A DNA stretch of 64,000 nucleotides from positions 558,001 through 622,000 of the forward strand of contig HG738140.1 in assembly GCA_000499405.2 (NCBI GenBank), given 5' to 3'. The notes under the pieces are model-generated. The model was not told where the DNA came from, did no database searches, and worked only from the letters and a program-made list of their open reading frames with translations. Positions 15,761 through 28,711 of the stretch are shown here, piece by piece. The stretch's first letter is position 1, and the number at the start of each line of letters is the position of its first letter. The translations under genes were made by a program, and so were the position numbers. The DNA is from Onchocerca volvulus (Eukaryota > Nematoda > Chromadorea > Rhabditida > Onchocercidae).

Positions 15761-17130
15761 AAAATAAAAGTCAATCTCATAAGGCGGGAGGATTCAAAAT
15801 CAGAGGTCAAACAAAGCCGGGCGACAGATCAAAGCATGTGTGTTGTTTGTACTGTCAGTACGGAGTTATATTCTATCTGTGATCAGTAGTACCATGCATA
15901 CAGTGTTGTCTCAGCTATTCATTTATTTACTTTACTTTTGCTTACGTGATTCACGTGGCTTATTTCTTGTTTTTCAAACGACACACATTCTATGCTGTTC
16001 GCTAATCATCCATTTTTATATGTAATATATTGTAGTTAAATTTAAATATGAAATGAAATTTGTCGAAAATCAAATTAATTACATTTGGTTAGGTATTAAT
16101 TTATCTTTTCATCATTAAATTTTACTTGTTTCTTTACTTTTTTATTTTATTTTTCGAATTAAAATTTTTTCATGTTCGCAATGGTTCTAAACCGATGCAA
16201 GTTAATGGGAAAAAAACATGAACGCTTATTTTATAGAAATTTATCTCTTCAAACCGGATAACTCTCCGAACCGGACACTGACCGGGAAAAGAACCTGAAA
16301 TAAAGGCAACCTTAATATCCGCAAATCACATTCAGTACACAAATGTTTTTTGCGGCAAAATTACCGATTTGAATGAGACGTTTGTCTGTCTGCCGCTCTG
16401 TCTATTTGTCCGTCTGCCTGCTCTCTCGGTATATTGCCGTCACATATTAAATTTTCTCAATGATATATCTTATTTACAAAATTTATCTTCTTCGAAGTAT
16501 ATTCCAAAAGATAACGTGTGGTTTGTTCCGGTTTTGTGTAGTTTGTTTCCGGTTAATAATCAGTCTCCGGGAAATTGGAAAATGTATTTTGTTACTGAAA
16601 ATATCTTTGCTTGTTTCCTAGAATTATAACTACATATATGAAATTAGAAATTTGTCAATAGATTTTATGAATAATCATTTTATTAATAATTAATGATCAG
16701 TATTTTGAATTTTATTGATCAGTTGTTGTTTCACTGTCCATGTAATTGACATCATAAACGTTTGACATTAATTTTCCATAAAACGAAGTATTTAAAGTTG
16801 AAAAACTATTTCTTCTTTTATTCATTTTTTTCCAACTTATTTGACGTGTTACGCGAAATATACTGCATGTTTCTGTTTAAATATTGTTATCACGTTGAAT
16901 ATGCTGCATAAAATGTATCATGCAGCATGCAGTTTGACATAATTATGACTGAAATTTGTCATTAAAATTAGCTGCGCTCTTCATCAAAGTATTATTTCTT
17001 CTTTCGGAGAACTTTCCTTCTTTCCGCAATTTTGCTTTAGCAATCAATTCAACAAAGCAAATTTGAAATAATCGATTGAAAAAATTTATTGTTAAAATTT
17101 TAAAATAATTTCCATAAAATATTTTTGTAC

Positions 17131-17316
17131 TTGCAGTGTGCTAAGCAATAGCCAGTTAGGCAGGGATTTTTGTCTCCGACACGAGGAGGACGGAGGAGAA
17201 CTCACAAATACTAATAGTATTTTGATTTTCTTTGTAAATAGTTGTATATCATATCCAAGCATTCAGTATCGACGACGACAATCAAAAAGCAAGCAATTTA
17301 GCCAGCTGGTCTGAAA
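17131..17316 (+). promoter_or_regulatory. Probable 5' UTR of the CCCH gene with a candidate trans-splice acceptor
   Basis: A TTTTTGTACTTGCAG acceptor-like string ends at 17,136. It is followed by about 180 bases that are richer in GC than the surroundings and run without interruption to the ATG at 17,317. An acceptor with no upstream coding exon is what an SL1 trans-splice site looks like in nematodes, but a cis-spliced 5' UTR exon is equally possible. Confidence 0.35.
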
Positions 17317-20300
17317 ATGTCAACTTTCCGCAGTACCAGTTATCCGGAGTATGTATTTTCATAATTCTATTCGATTTATTAGATTTTTCGGTATGCAAAT
17401 TTTGAGATTTTCATTAGGAATATTGGGGATTTTTATTCATTTATTGCATCCAAATTCGATCTACCTGTTACAGATCTATCTGATTTATAAAACTTTCGAT
17501 ATCTTTGATTTATACAAGTTTTACAAAAAAATAATCTATTAACGACTGGTTTTCATTTATAAAATCCTAATTTTATCGGCCAGTATAAATTCTAGAATAA
17601 TCTTTGTAGTGTCCATTATTCTGATTCTTGCTAGCATGTGTGTGGATTCCACATTTTTGATTCAGGGTTTTCTAGGAAATATGTGTTTTCGAGATCAAAA
17701 AAAAAAAATTCTTTCATGATGAATTTTGCACTTTATCTTTTGTATTGTGAAATATAGTATATAATAACTGAAGCAAAATTTATCCATCACAAAATAATCA
17801 ACATTATCGCAGATTTTCTTATATATATATTTTTTGTTCCATTTATTTGCAGATCGGTAATATATCGCTTTTTTTTTTGAAATGGTAGACGAAAAGGCAA
17901 CTGCTTCGATTATTTATCATATCTTTGTTTGAGCATCCTGTACTTTTCTTTAGATAATAGAAAAGGGAATAATTATTTTTGTTAATTTATGCTTGCTACA
18001 AGTTTTTATCTCATTTTCTTACAGGATATCTGTTAGTTCACATGCATATTTACGTCCACCATCATCGTTAAGTTTGCAATCGAATAGCGGCGATTCCGGT
18101 TTCTTGCCATCAAAATATGGTAGTGCAACTGCTTCAACAACCAATAGTCATGTCGGAATTAGGTAAATGAATATATATATATATATATAATCCACTTTTG
18201 TTTATTCAAATATCTAGATTAGACATTCCATTATATTTCTAATTTCGTTCCATCACTTTTTTTTTTCAAGAAAAAAATTGTGTTAGTGTCAATAAATTAA
18301 AAATCCAGTAAGCGATGTTTTCTTTAATTTTTTAACAAAATGGGTGCTCAAATTGATAGATTATGTACAATTCAAATTAGTTTTAGTTCTATTTCCGGCA
18401 ACACATCCATTGGTTCGTCACCGGTACCAGTTGAACAGGATATTGATCAAGTATTACGTAAAGCAGTAGTCGAACTGTTAACGTTAAGAAACGAGACGCT
18501 TAAGTAATAGTTTGCTCATATATGATAAGAGAATTTTTTTTGAAGTTAATGCATATTTTAATGTTTTTCATAGGAGATAGTGAAATCATTGGCATCACTT
18601 ATGCATCTCCATGTCGCTTTGTAATGAAAAATACAAGCAGATTCTTTTAATTTTAGTGCTAAACTTTTAAAATCTTTTGTCGAAGCTATTCTTGATATAA
18701 ATTTAGGTTTTTTTTGAAATTTTTTTCTCTACAACTATGTTTACTCTTGATATACTATAAGTTTAAGCTACTTATTTAGTTGGGCATATTTCGAAATATG
18801 AATGGTGTAATTTATGAGTTCACCAAGTAGGGAATGTCTCTTTTCACTACCGACAGCTATTTGCGGGTATTCAAAAAATAAAAAGTAATCACCTGAATAG
18901 AAAAGTATTTTGTTGCTAGGATCTTTTGAAACTAAAGTGAAAAGAACGGAAGCAATGAGACTCGATGATAAACAAATGAGAAATGAATATTGGAAATAAA
19001 AGATTTAAAGAAATATTTAAATTGGCAAAGGGAAAGATTGATTGATTTATCAATCGATCATTTAACTGATATTCAAAATAAAATTTGTTTGTCAACTGAT
19101 TGCAGACTTTTCCTCATTATTCTTCGTCGGACATAACTGTTTAAATTTTTATATTTAATAAAAAATTTGAATGAAACAATTTCCTATCCGAAAAGAACAA
19201 ATTCTGCTTCATAGGAAATTCTGCCACATGTCCACCATCCGGAAAATTCATATTGTATTAAAGAGAAGAGGAGTCAAAAGAAGGGAACAAAAAAAGAAAA
19301 AAAAAACTTTTGGCAATAACAAAAAGAGATGATGAATTTAAGTGCTGAGAAGCTGCTTAGAAAATTATGAGTTTTCGAAGGCCAGTGGTGATTGCGGTCG
19401 ATAGGAAAGGTTCAGAATGAGAAAGAGGAAATTGTTTCATTCAAATTTTTTCTTAAATATAAAAATTTAAACAGTTATATCCAGCGAAGAATAATAATGT
19501 ATGAGTAGATTATAAAAGTTCAAACAGCGTTGATATTAATAATTTGTTAACAGTAAAGCAAACAATGAAATAGTAGTAATCGGTTGGTATATCCTTCCAT
19601 GCAACATATATATTTTTATGACTTACAGTTTGTGATACGTAAGTATACTGAGTATCACAAATTGTAAGTCATAAAAAATATATATGAAAAAAAAAGTACT
19701 TTTTTAAATTAAAATTCTTATTTTTCATGAATTCTCCTGATTTAATTTAAGAAAAAGTTTTAGGCTTTAATTAAAATTCTTATTTTTCATGAATCCTCCT
19801 GATTTAATTTAGGAAAAATCTTTAGGCATCCAGTGTTCTTAGAAAAATTTTCTTCTTTACTTTTGATTATATCTTTTGCAGACATACCAGTACTTCATCA
19901 CAGCTTGCCGATGTTCGATACCTTAACAGCATTCCTGGTTTTTACGATTTCAATACAACAAATTCTACAGTAAATGATGTTGCATCATACGAAAAGTTAG
20001 AATTTTATTTTCTTTTTTCATTTTTTTTTCTTTTTTTGAAAGTAATTTTGCTGAAGATACAAATATTATAAATCAATTTTACACGAAAAGATTTGATGAG
20101 AAGAATCAACTTTACCTTATTCATTTCCAATCTGTTCAAACATAGAATATATTTAGAAAATCGATAGGCCGAGAACCTGCTATAACAGGGCTGGGAACTT
20201 CAAGTCATTGTTTTGGGCCAGAACCGCTTTATAATTCTTATTAGAAATTGCAAAGCAAAAATAGAATTTTTGGGATGATAATTTCATCTATTTATCACTT

Positions 20301-22247
20301 TGATTATTGCCTATTTAAAGGAACTAAAGATAGCAAAAAATTTTTTAAATGATATTGCTTTCGTTTTTAAGTGTTTTACGATAATGTTGTATAGTATAGT
20401 TTTTTTTGTCACAACGACCATTGTTCTCACTTTTTTCCCTCATTTTAAACTCTTTTAGACAGCAAACGAATAATCTTCGAGCGAAACGTTCACTACCTTT
20501 TGCGCGTAAATCATCAAAATCAGATAGTTACAAAACGGTAATATATATATTTTTTTTCATTTGTGATGAATTAAAAAAATTTGTTGTTAGTATGGTCTAA
20601 TATAGAGATAAATAGATTACTTCTCGTTCTTACTGAAGAAAAGAAAAATTGAGGGTAATAATATCATATGCCTACTAAGTCTTAACTGACAGTTATGTAT
20701 TGATTTCTTATTTCATATATTGATCAGAATTGAGCGCACTAACTTATTTATTTCTGTGTAAATTTTTGCCTTCAATTTGGTAATATATGAAGGTAAATCT
20801 TTTTTATTATTAGTGAATTGTTCATAGCACTTGTTCGTTATATTCTGTTCTTATCTTTTGATCTTATTTTAACAGATTTTTTTTTATTATTTATTTATAT
20901 TTATGCCATTTTCCTGTTATTTCATGCTTTTTTTCTTATTAAAGGTGATGTGCCAAGCATGGCTCGAGAGTGGAATATGTAATTTCGCGGAGAATTGTCG
21001 TTTTGCTCATGGTGAAGAAGAGTTGCGTCCTTGCAAGTACGTATTTGTTTTAATTTACTATTATTATTAACACTAACATTTATCAGTACAATTTTTAACT
21101 ATTTCATACAATATTCTGTAGATCACCGGCGAAAAATCCTAAATACAAGACAAAATTGTGCGACAAATACACAATGGCTGGTCTTTGTCCATATGGTGAT
21201 CGTTGTCTGTTCATTCACCCAGAGGCGTCGAATGCATCAAATCCATATATACGTCCTGATCGAGTATGTTTCCAAGTTTAGTGCATAATTTGGTCAATCT
21301 TGAAATTATTTACAGGAATATAAACAATTTTCTGAAACTGATTATTTGAAATTAATTTAGAATTAAGATTGATCTATGTAATAATTCAACTTAATAGAGT
21401 TAAATTACCAATGTTGGTTTTTAATTTAACCAATATTAATAATTTAACTCTATTAAACGGAATTATCACATAATATTTTATTAGTAAATTTTAGTATTTG
21501 AAAATGCAACGCGAACGTGCTCTTTTGGCATCCATTAACAATGTCAATTCGGAAGCTCCCGAGATATTATTGTCGAATCACGCGACAAATCGTCCACCGC
21601 CATCTTGGCCGCTTGAGTCACCTGCTTTTTTTTCTGCTCACCGTGATCTGGATCAGATACTTAAATTACAGTTTTTTACTGAAAATGCGAAGCCATTATC
21701 TAAAGATCCAGAAGAAATATTAGGTTAGTAAAAATTTTTTGAGGAATGATATCATTTCTCTTAAAGTGAAATTGATCATAGTAAATTTAGTCACTGTTAG
21801 TGATCTGGATACAATAAATCCGATCATAATAAGAGATTGATTTTAATAAATTCATTTGTTATTAAAATTGATTTCTATCATTTCTGGAAACCGATCATAA
21901 ACTACTTTTATCATGATATGACTGATTCTCCAAATAACTCATTTTTTTTTTAAGCTGCAAAAAATTTGGATCACACACTGGTTCTTAGCGACATTACCAA
22001 TCAGACTATGTTATCAGTTCAGGCAACACCGAATACTGTCTTCTCTGCTAGTAACTCGAAAGTAAATGTTACTACACGCGATAGCCCGGATTCCGGCATT
22101 TCATTTCATGACTATGAGGAACCTATTTTGCGTGGCACTGTTACTCCACAATCAGATGTGCTGATATCGTCGGATTATCCATTTCAATTCGCTATTCATG
22201 CTGATAATCTTGCACGCTCATTGGCATGCGAATTCAAAGTTGATTAA
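17317..22247 (+). CDS. Tandem CCCH zinc-finger RNA-binding protein (TIS11/TTP-like)
   Basis: Nine exons: 17317-17348, 18025-18162, 18387-18503, 19882-19995, 20459-20537, 20945-21036, 21122-21263, 21495-21723 and 21955-22247. The splice phases all agree, giving 411 aa. Two C-x8-C-x5-C-x3-H fingers are visible: C163, C172, C178, H182 and C204, C213, C219, H223. Each has the YKT-x-x-C lead-in typical of the tristetraprolin family (YKTVMC and YKTKLC), with a 21-residue linker. Family members bind AU-rich or related 3' UTR elements in the cytoplasm and control mRNA decay or translation; nematodes use many in germline and early embryo. The N-terminal ~160 residues are Ser/Thr-rich with no recognisable domain. 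The C-terminus carries a PDSGISF stretch that could be a phosphodegron-like site (inference). I cannot tell which C. elegans paralogue is closest. Introns hold two foldback hairpins and a 62-bp tandem repeat. Confidence 0.93.
19605..19686 (+). repeat. Near-perfect hairpin in intron 3 of the CCCH gene
   Basis: Arm 1 (19605-19638) and arm 2 (19652-19686) are reverse complements over 34 bp, with one extra base and one G-T position, separated by a 13-base loop. It could be a MITE remnant or a transcribed hairpin of miRNA-precursor size. No flanking target duplication is evident. Confidence 0.85.
19706..19829. repeat. 62-bp tandem duplication next to the intronic hairpin
   Basis: Two 62-bp units, each containing TTAAAATTCTTATTTTTCAT and ending TTTAGGC. 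They differ at a few positions. They lie 20 bases downstream of the hairpin in the same intron. Confidence 0.85.
21375..21473. repeat. Foldback element in intron 7 of the CCCH gene
   Basis: Arms of about 46 bp (21375-21420 and 21427-21473) are imperfect reverse complements sharing the core AATAGAGTTAAATTA, with a loop of only a few bases. It fills much of a 231-bp intron. Likely a small MITE-like foldback; its sequence is unrelated to the intron 3 hairpin. Confidence 0.75.
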
Positions 22248-25200
22248 GATGATGAGAAACAGTAACGGTCAAAACTATCTACTCTTTCTTGCTAAATGGT
22301 CTTTCGGGTAAGCTTATTTCAAAATCTCGTTATTCATAAGCTACAGTTTATCTCGAAACTGTACTTATAAAGTATAGCTTCAAATTTTAGTCGAAAATTA
22401 TGAATTTTGAATTTTGATTTTTGAATTAAGTATTCAGGGAAAATTTGTTATAGGTTTTCTTCTATTTTTTGTTACATGCTCGATTTTTTTTTTTTGGAAT
22501 TTAATATGATGTGTGCGTATATATGTATTTTCTGTTTTTGTAAACAGGTATTAGAAAACTCTTTACTTGATTGATTTGTATCATATTAAATGGCATGGGT
22601 ATTTACTGATGATGTTTTAGAAACGGGATTGTAGTCTTAAATCAACTCGAAGCAATTTTTTTTTTCTTCATCCCTATTTCCGATTGCTGCATGCAAGTTT
22701 CTCTTACATTATTAATTGAATTACTACTATTGTTGCTATATTATCGTCTCATCACTTTTGATTATCAAAGATAGGAAAGTTATAAAACCAATTCTAAAAA
22801 AAAAAGGAAAAAATAATAAAACTAAATTCTTAAACTTATCCTTTATTGTAATGATTTGAGTTATGTAATACCATGTAGGACTAACCTCTTTCTGATAATA
22901 CTTTAGAATTTATTTGAATACATTTTTATAATATATATTTGAATTATCTTGTCACAGTGACATAACTATTGGAGGACCAAATTATTCATGAATTTAATTT
23001 TATTAGTGATGTTGATAAACCATAATTTGTAATGATTTTTGCCGATATAATTTTGTTTTTATTTCTCTTATTAAATTTTTATCGTTTTCAAATTATTATG
23101 TCCATCATGTTGCTCTTCTACGGGTAAGATAAACTTCAAGGACTAAAATACGGGATATGTAAATTTGATCTGGATCCCGGAAATTAGTTAAAGAATTTGA
23201 AATTAAATTAAAATTTTTTTTCAAAAAATTTTCGGGTTCTTTCCAAATTTTTTGACCGATTTTTGCAAAATTTAAACAAATTGGCATATTTTCTGGAGGG
23301 CATATTTGAGAGGTGCAAATGTTTTTGAAATTGTGTGAAATCATTTCGAATCTATATAAAACGATTTGATGCTAATAAGATGTACAGATGAATTTACTAA
23401 AAGTTTTACACAAATTGTAATAATTTGCCTATTTTTTTCTCTCATCTTTCCTTTTCCTTCCTTTTCCATTGTGTTTCTTTGTGTCACACTATTCTTCATT
23501 GTAAAATTTCAAATTGTGACAATTTTTCCGATGCCTGTGCTTCTGCAAAATTACTTCTTATAAGAAACTTGAATGGTAGGCATAAATAATTAGATGGAAT
23601 AGATGAGAAAAATAAACTGTCATGAGGAGTTACAATGAAAAAAATTTTTTAATGATAGTAGAAAGTTTATCTGGGAGAAATAAATTTCCTTTAAATAGGA
23701 ATTATTAGGGGTTTTAATTATTGCTTTTTCTTGAGATTTCACATTCCAACGATTCTCTCAGAAAAATCGAAACGAAACAGGATGAGATGCAAGATTCTTG
23801 AACTCATTTTTGATTTCAGTTGCCCGTCATAGAGGAGAGAGCGAGGGATTGCTCAAAATTGGATATTATCCGTAAATATATCAATGTCATTTTAAATAAC
23901 TACTCGATTACTACTTATTATCGTTTATGTGAACGCCGAATACATTTATGCCAAATTGCTTTTGAATATAAATTTACGGATAATAGTTATTTAAATTGAC
24001 ATTAATAACGTAGATGGACATCATCGTATTTCATTTCCTCTTTATCGGTGATCCGTGTGAATGACTCCTTCAATTGTTTCACTTAAATACTTTTCTATAC
24101 TGTCAGTTTCAATTATTATGATACTGCCTGTATTTTATGTAATTTGTAAATGAGTTTGAATATTGTAAATTGTATGTGTTCAACTACTTTATAGAAACTT
24201 TTCTATTTTTTCTTTCAATCTTTCCACCTTCTATGGTACTTTTCAAATTTTACTGCAACTGTTACGACCATCAACTTATTGTTTCATGATATTCGTATAT
24301 GGTACATTTTGCATTGGTTATAAAAGAAGATTTATTGAATTTCCGTGAAAATGCTTTTTTCAAACAAAAACAGAATACACATATATACAAACTTGTGAAT
24401 GATAAATGTATTTGATTCGTACGACTAGCCATGTTCAAGTTTTCAAATTCATTGAATCATTTTTGATGGATGAAATTTAGAATTAATTTATTATTATTTG
24501 TACTTGATTTTGTTCCGTTTCATATCATAGCATAATGTATATACATATATTTTTTCTTTATGAAAAATAAGCACTTTTCATACCGAACCTAGAATTACGA
24601 TCAAATTGTAAATTGTTTAATCTAAGCCAATTTTCACTAGAAGAGGAATAATTAGAAAAAAGTAATGATGATTAATCGAGAAAGAATTATAAAATTCCTG
24701 TTACATTTTCTATGAAGAATTGTAGTATCGATTGATATATAAGAAAAATATAAGATCATATTTCACTACATGCAGATAAATTTTTTTTTTTTTTTTCAAA
24801 TGAGATAAATTTTACGGCCAGCTGTTATTTCTAGGTTACATTTCTGAAACTTTACATTCTATAGCTTATGTATTTAGAGGAGTATTCAAGCCAATGACTG
24901 ATTTAAATTTTTTAAAAAAATTTAAAAATGAAAATGGATTTTGAAAAAAAATTATCAGTGAAGTATTCTATATGTATGTATTGTCGGGAAAACCGAAGTT
25001 AATTCCCAGCTAAAACTAATCAATATGGAAAATTACATAACCAAATGGTTAAAAAGTTGTAAAACTTTTCTCCTTATGAGTCATCATCTGTAAAATTATC
25101 TCACATTATATGCTTTGTCCACATCAAAACACTTCTGTTTACAGCTCCTTCTCTAAAAAGGGCTGCAAACAATGAAACAAAGGGCGACAAAAACACATTG

Positions 25201-27738
25201 TGTGCTTTGTCCATGCTCATTTACAACCACATCAAACATTTTTGCTTACAGCTAATAAGGTCATAAATCATGTGCTTGTAAAACTGTCATTGTGTTTAAA
25301 TTCAATTAAACTGCTGTAACATTTTTTCCTTTGTTAACAATTTTTTTTCTCTTAAAATTACCTCAACATCAGTTGTTTTATATCCCAATACGTCCAATTC
25401 TTAACATTGATATACCCCATTAAATTCCAAAAACAAAAACCATTTTTTTTTCACTATTCATTGTTGCAAATTGCTTTCGCTCTGACTAGACGATCTAAAA
25501 CCTCATTGCTATTGTCCAAGCTCCCAATATTTTCCTCCAAAACCCAATTAACATCACTCAAATTACTTCACTTATTTACAATACATTCGTCTGATTTATA
25601 TTGTACTGTTAATTACATATTAATTGATTACTACTATTCTGAATAAAGGAATTAATATAAATCTATTCCTTCCACAACTCAAACCAAATTTTCAACCTTC
25701 CACAACATGTGTGTGTGCATGTGACTTGATGTACGGTATCAGTAATAATGCAAAAATTATCAATACTGAATTTGATTTCTCGAAATCGTTTATGAAAATT
25801 TTGAAAATAAAATTTGAATGGGAATCGATAAAATAATTATCATTGTAAATGAAAACGTTGTAGGGAATGTCTATTATTTAACTGTTCATTGCAAAACGAA
25901 AAATAAGTGTGTCAATGACATCTGTATGTTAATTATTCGAGAAGAATTCCTATAGGTTAACATAGATACCGGGAAAGAAGCAAATTTTTGAAATTTATTG
26001 AATAAACGCATGCCAAAAATTTTTTTAATATTATATCAAAATTGAATCACTGGTTGCTAACTAATATTTGATGTTATTCAGAAAATCAGAGTTGTCCAGA
26101 AGAACTCTTAAAATGGCAAAAAATAATGTTATATGAGTTTAATGTCCAATTTCAAACTGAAAATCTGTGAAATGATTACACAAATACGAAAACGAATGCA
26201 ATTTTGATAATTTTGAAATAAAATCTGACTTGTGACTGCAACTGGAATTTAATTATTTTTAAATTTAAATTTTCTATCCAAATTGTTCTGGATAATTTCC
26301 AGATGTAAATGAAAATTTATAATCAATAATTAGCTATTTTCGGATAGTACTACTTCATCGTAAGCAGTCAAACACAAAATCTATTTCTTCTCTTCTATTC
26401 ATACTTCTATTGTAAATATGGAAAATGTATCATTATCAGTATTTTATTCCATCTTAATAATAAATAAAATGAAATGGAATAATTCAAATGCCAAAAAAAG
26501 GTCAAAAAAAAAATCAAATTTCACTTAAAAATTTGAAATTGTATATTTGCTATGGTATATTTGATTTATAAGAATTAAATTATTACATAATCAGGACAAG
26601 CAGGTATTTTTTTGATAAGTGTAAGCAATTCTTTATTGATTTTTAATATCATTATCTATATAAATTATAATTTTTAGCAGATCTTAAAATTTTTAAAAAT
26701 GATAATTTGACGAAATCTTCCAAGCATTTATTGCAAGTGAAAAACAATGATATAATGTGAATTGATTTAATTCATACCGGTTTCACGTATTGTCTTATAT
26801 AATAATTAATTTGCTAAAATGTATTTCGCGATACGCAATCTTCAGCATTTTGTAACACTTATCATACTAACATGTTGAAATATGACTAACTACTCTGTGA
26901 AAATCATACTTCACAATTAAAAATTAGATTAAGAGATGATTAAATATTGTTAATATACCAACTATGATTTCCTGTTGTGATTGAAATTTCAAAAAAAGGA
27001 AATGAATCACTTTTACTTACTCTCAAAAAATAAATATCTTCTTGCATATTGAATTTGCTAATAATTCTAAATTCAACTAATTGTTTGTGAAAAGTTCACA
27101 TATATATATAATGACAAGTCACATAATTAAAAATTCTGTCTAATCATAATTGCTTTTTTCGTATCAAATTTTTTTCTATGTCTCAACACTCTTTATTAAT
27201 AATTTATTTCCTTTATTTCTCACTTATAAAAGCTAAATCCGTAAATATGAAAAACTCCTCATTAAAATCAGAAATCAAATTATGTTATGTGTTAACCATT
27301 CATCCATCATTCTCTTGCATATTTAATATTCATTTCGTTTAAGGGTTTTTTTTTTTGTCTTTCGAAATTCCGATTATTATTATTTTTTAATGGCATAAAA
27401 GTCACAATCAAATTGTAAGATTAAAAGATTATGACACACACACAAGGTTATGGAAAATGTGGATGATAATAGCTATCAATCATTGAGATAAATTTGATAA
27501 ACATACATTTGTTTTAATTTCAATCAGATTTTTTATTTTAGCGTCAACAAATTATATAAATTTTGCTCAATTTATATGACTGATTATGCTCACAATTGAT
27601 ATCATGGATTATGGAATTTTTATTACTATCTATCATTACTAAGCACTTGTTACTAGCAAAATTGATTTGACTAATTCTAAAATTAAATTAATTCCAGAAC
27701 AAATGGATTTTGTCGCAACACAAAAACTTCAGGCAATG
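22248..27738. other. 3' UTR of the CCCH gene and AT-rich intergenic DNA
   Basis: The first part should be the 3' UTR of the CCCH gene; several AATAAA-like signals are present (for example near 22,815). Beyond it I see no supported exon. A mildly GC-richer patch at about 25,440-25,560 has a 36-codon minus-strand frame but no splice context. An inverted-element pair lies at 23,863-24,004. Confidence 0.55.
23863..24004. repeat. Two interleaved inverted motifs
   Basis: Motif A (ATTATCCGTAAATA, about 23,865) recurs as its reverse complement at about 23,970. Motif B (AATGTCATTTTAAATAACTA, about 23,884) recurs as its imperfect reverse complement at about 23,984. The order A-B-A'-B' rather than A-B-B'-A' means the two stems cannot nest in one simple hairpin. 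Confidence 0.7.
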
Positions 27739-28336
27739 TGTCTCCGTTCTTCTTAACCGTGACAATGATAAGGGTTCCTGTTTCTTATCGTGTTGTTATC
27801 GGATATTTCGCAGTATCTCAAAATTGGGTAATTAAACCTTTATTACAGAAATTTAGATAACACGACAGCGTACGAACAATTACAAATCAATTACATCAAT
27901 AAAACAATGTAAATGACGATTTATTAATATGAGAAAAGGGGATAAAGATACTATTAAGAAAAAAATTGAAATATCCCAGACGGAGGATCCAACCGCATCC
28001 TTCATTAGCCTTTCTTTAACATGATGCACAAAGAAGCATCTCCGTAACATGAGAAAGCTTTTCTTTGTTAACGCATGAGATAGCGCTTTTATGGTATGAT
28101 TTACAACAGTATAAAACAAAGGTTAAAGCATTTATCATAGCCATAAAACAAGCTTAAGCTACTTAAAAAGGCCATAAAACAGAGTCATTTGGTTGAAAAA
28201 AAGAAATAAATTTTTAACAACCATCAAGGGTTACACAAAGAAATAAACTTTTTACAACCATCAACGGTTACAAATTATTTCCTTTAATAACAAAGAAATC
28301 ACATTTCTCTGATCTTCCTCGCTCATTTCAGCTACA
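27739..28336 (-). mobile_element. Solo-LTR-like element R1 with embedded SL1-like 22-mer
   Basis: A 598-bp element with TGTCTC and GCTACA ends, flanked by CAATG on the left and GAATG on the right (5-bp target duplication, one mismatch). It aligns along its whole length with R2 at 62,270. R1 is 38 bp longer because of an internal tandem duplication (AAAGAAATAAA...CAACCATCAA) near 28,200. Read on the minus strand, AATAAA is followed at once by the SL1 leader with one mismatch (27817-27838). No coding capacity; short frames inside it are conserved with R2 only because the repeat is. It lies 375 bp upstream of the E2 gene. Confidence 0.8.
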
Positions 28337-28711
28337 GAATGTGCATTTTTTACTCGTTTCATAGTAATTTTACGGTGGAACATAATTTTTATAAATATCA
28401 AAAGAGAAAGAAAAAAAAAAAAAATGGAACAGAAATCATGCGGTCGATACAAATTACACAAGAAATGTATACATTCTCTATCTCTTAAAAATATGTGAAA
28501 TACGTGAGACAAATTTTTATACTGTTGCAGTAATGAAGTAACATAATTTGAATGTGCTGTTTCATATGTAACAGTATGCATTCAAAAAGAATAAAAAAAT
28601 TTATAATTTAAATATGCAAAATCTGTATGACAAACTATTTAAATCGATAAAAACAGTATAATTCATTCTACTTTAACGAAATAGCAATCAAAGTTGTAAA
28701 CATTGGATAAT
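28337..28711 (+). promoter_or_regulatory. Immediate upstream region of the E2 gene
   Basis: AT-rich DNA between element R1 and the E2 start codon. No TATA-like or other motif can be named with confidence. An A15 run lies near 28,410. Confidence 0.3.

Larger units (their letters stand above)
1..17130. other. Long AT-rich non-coding stretch
   Basis: I find no open reading frame here that combines length, amino-acid composition and splice signals into a believable exon. All frames are short and dominated by runs of F, K, I and N. The stretch holds scattered homopolymers, CA, GA, CT and TATG microsatellites (listed separately) and a 26-bp minisatellite. It precedes the CCCH zinc-finger gene and could be its distal upstream DNA, or an intron of a gene whose exons lie to the left. 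Nothing in it identifies a tRNA, rRNA or transposon coding region. Confidence 0.6.

Noticed and set aside
16369..16629. 86-codon plus-strand frame after a CTGTCTGCCGCTCTG stretch
   Set aside because: The start is a degenerate CTGT/CTGC repeat and the remainder is AT-rich with no motif or homologous family I recognise.
25440..25560. Minus-strand 36-codon frame with coding-like composition
   Set aside because: Stops on both sides, no acceptor or donor in phase, no recognisable motif.
27880..28119. 79-codon minus-strand frame almost identical to one at 62411-62650
   Set aside because: Both lie inside the LTR-like elements R1 and R2. Identity reflects the repeat; there is no recognisable protein motif and the frame is not kept in R3 or R4.
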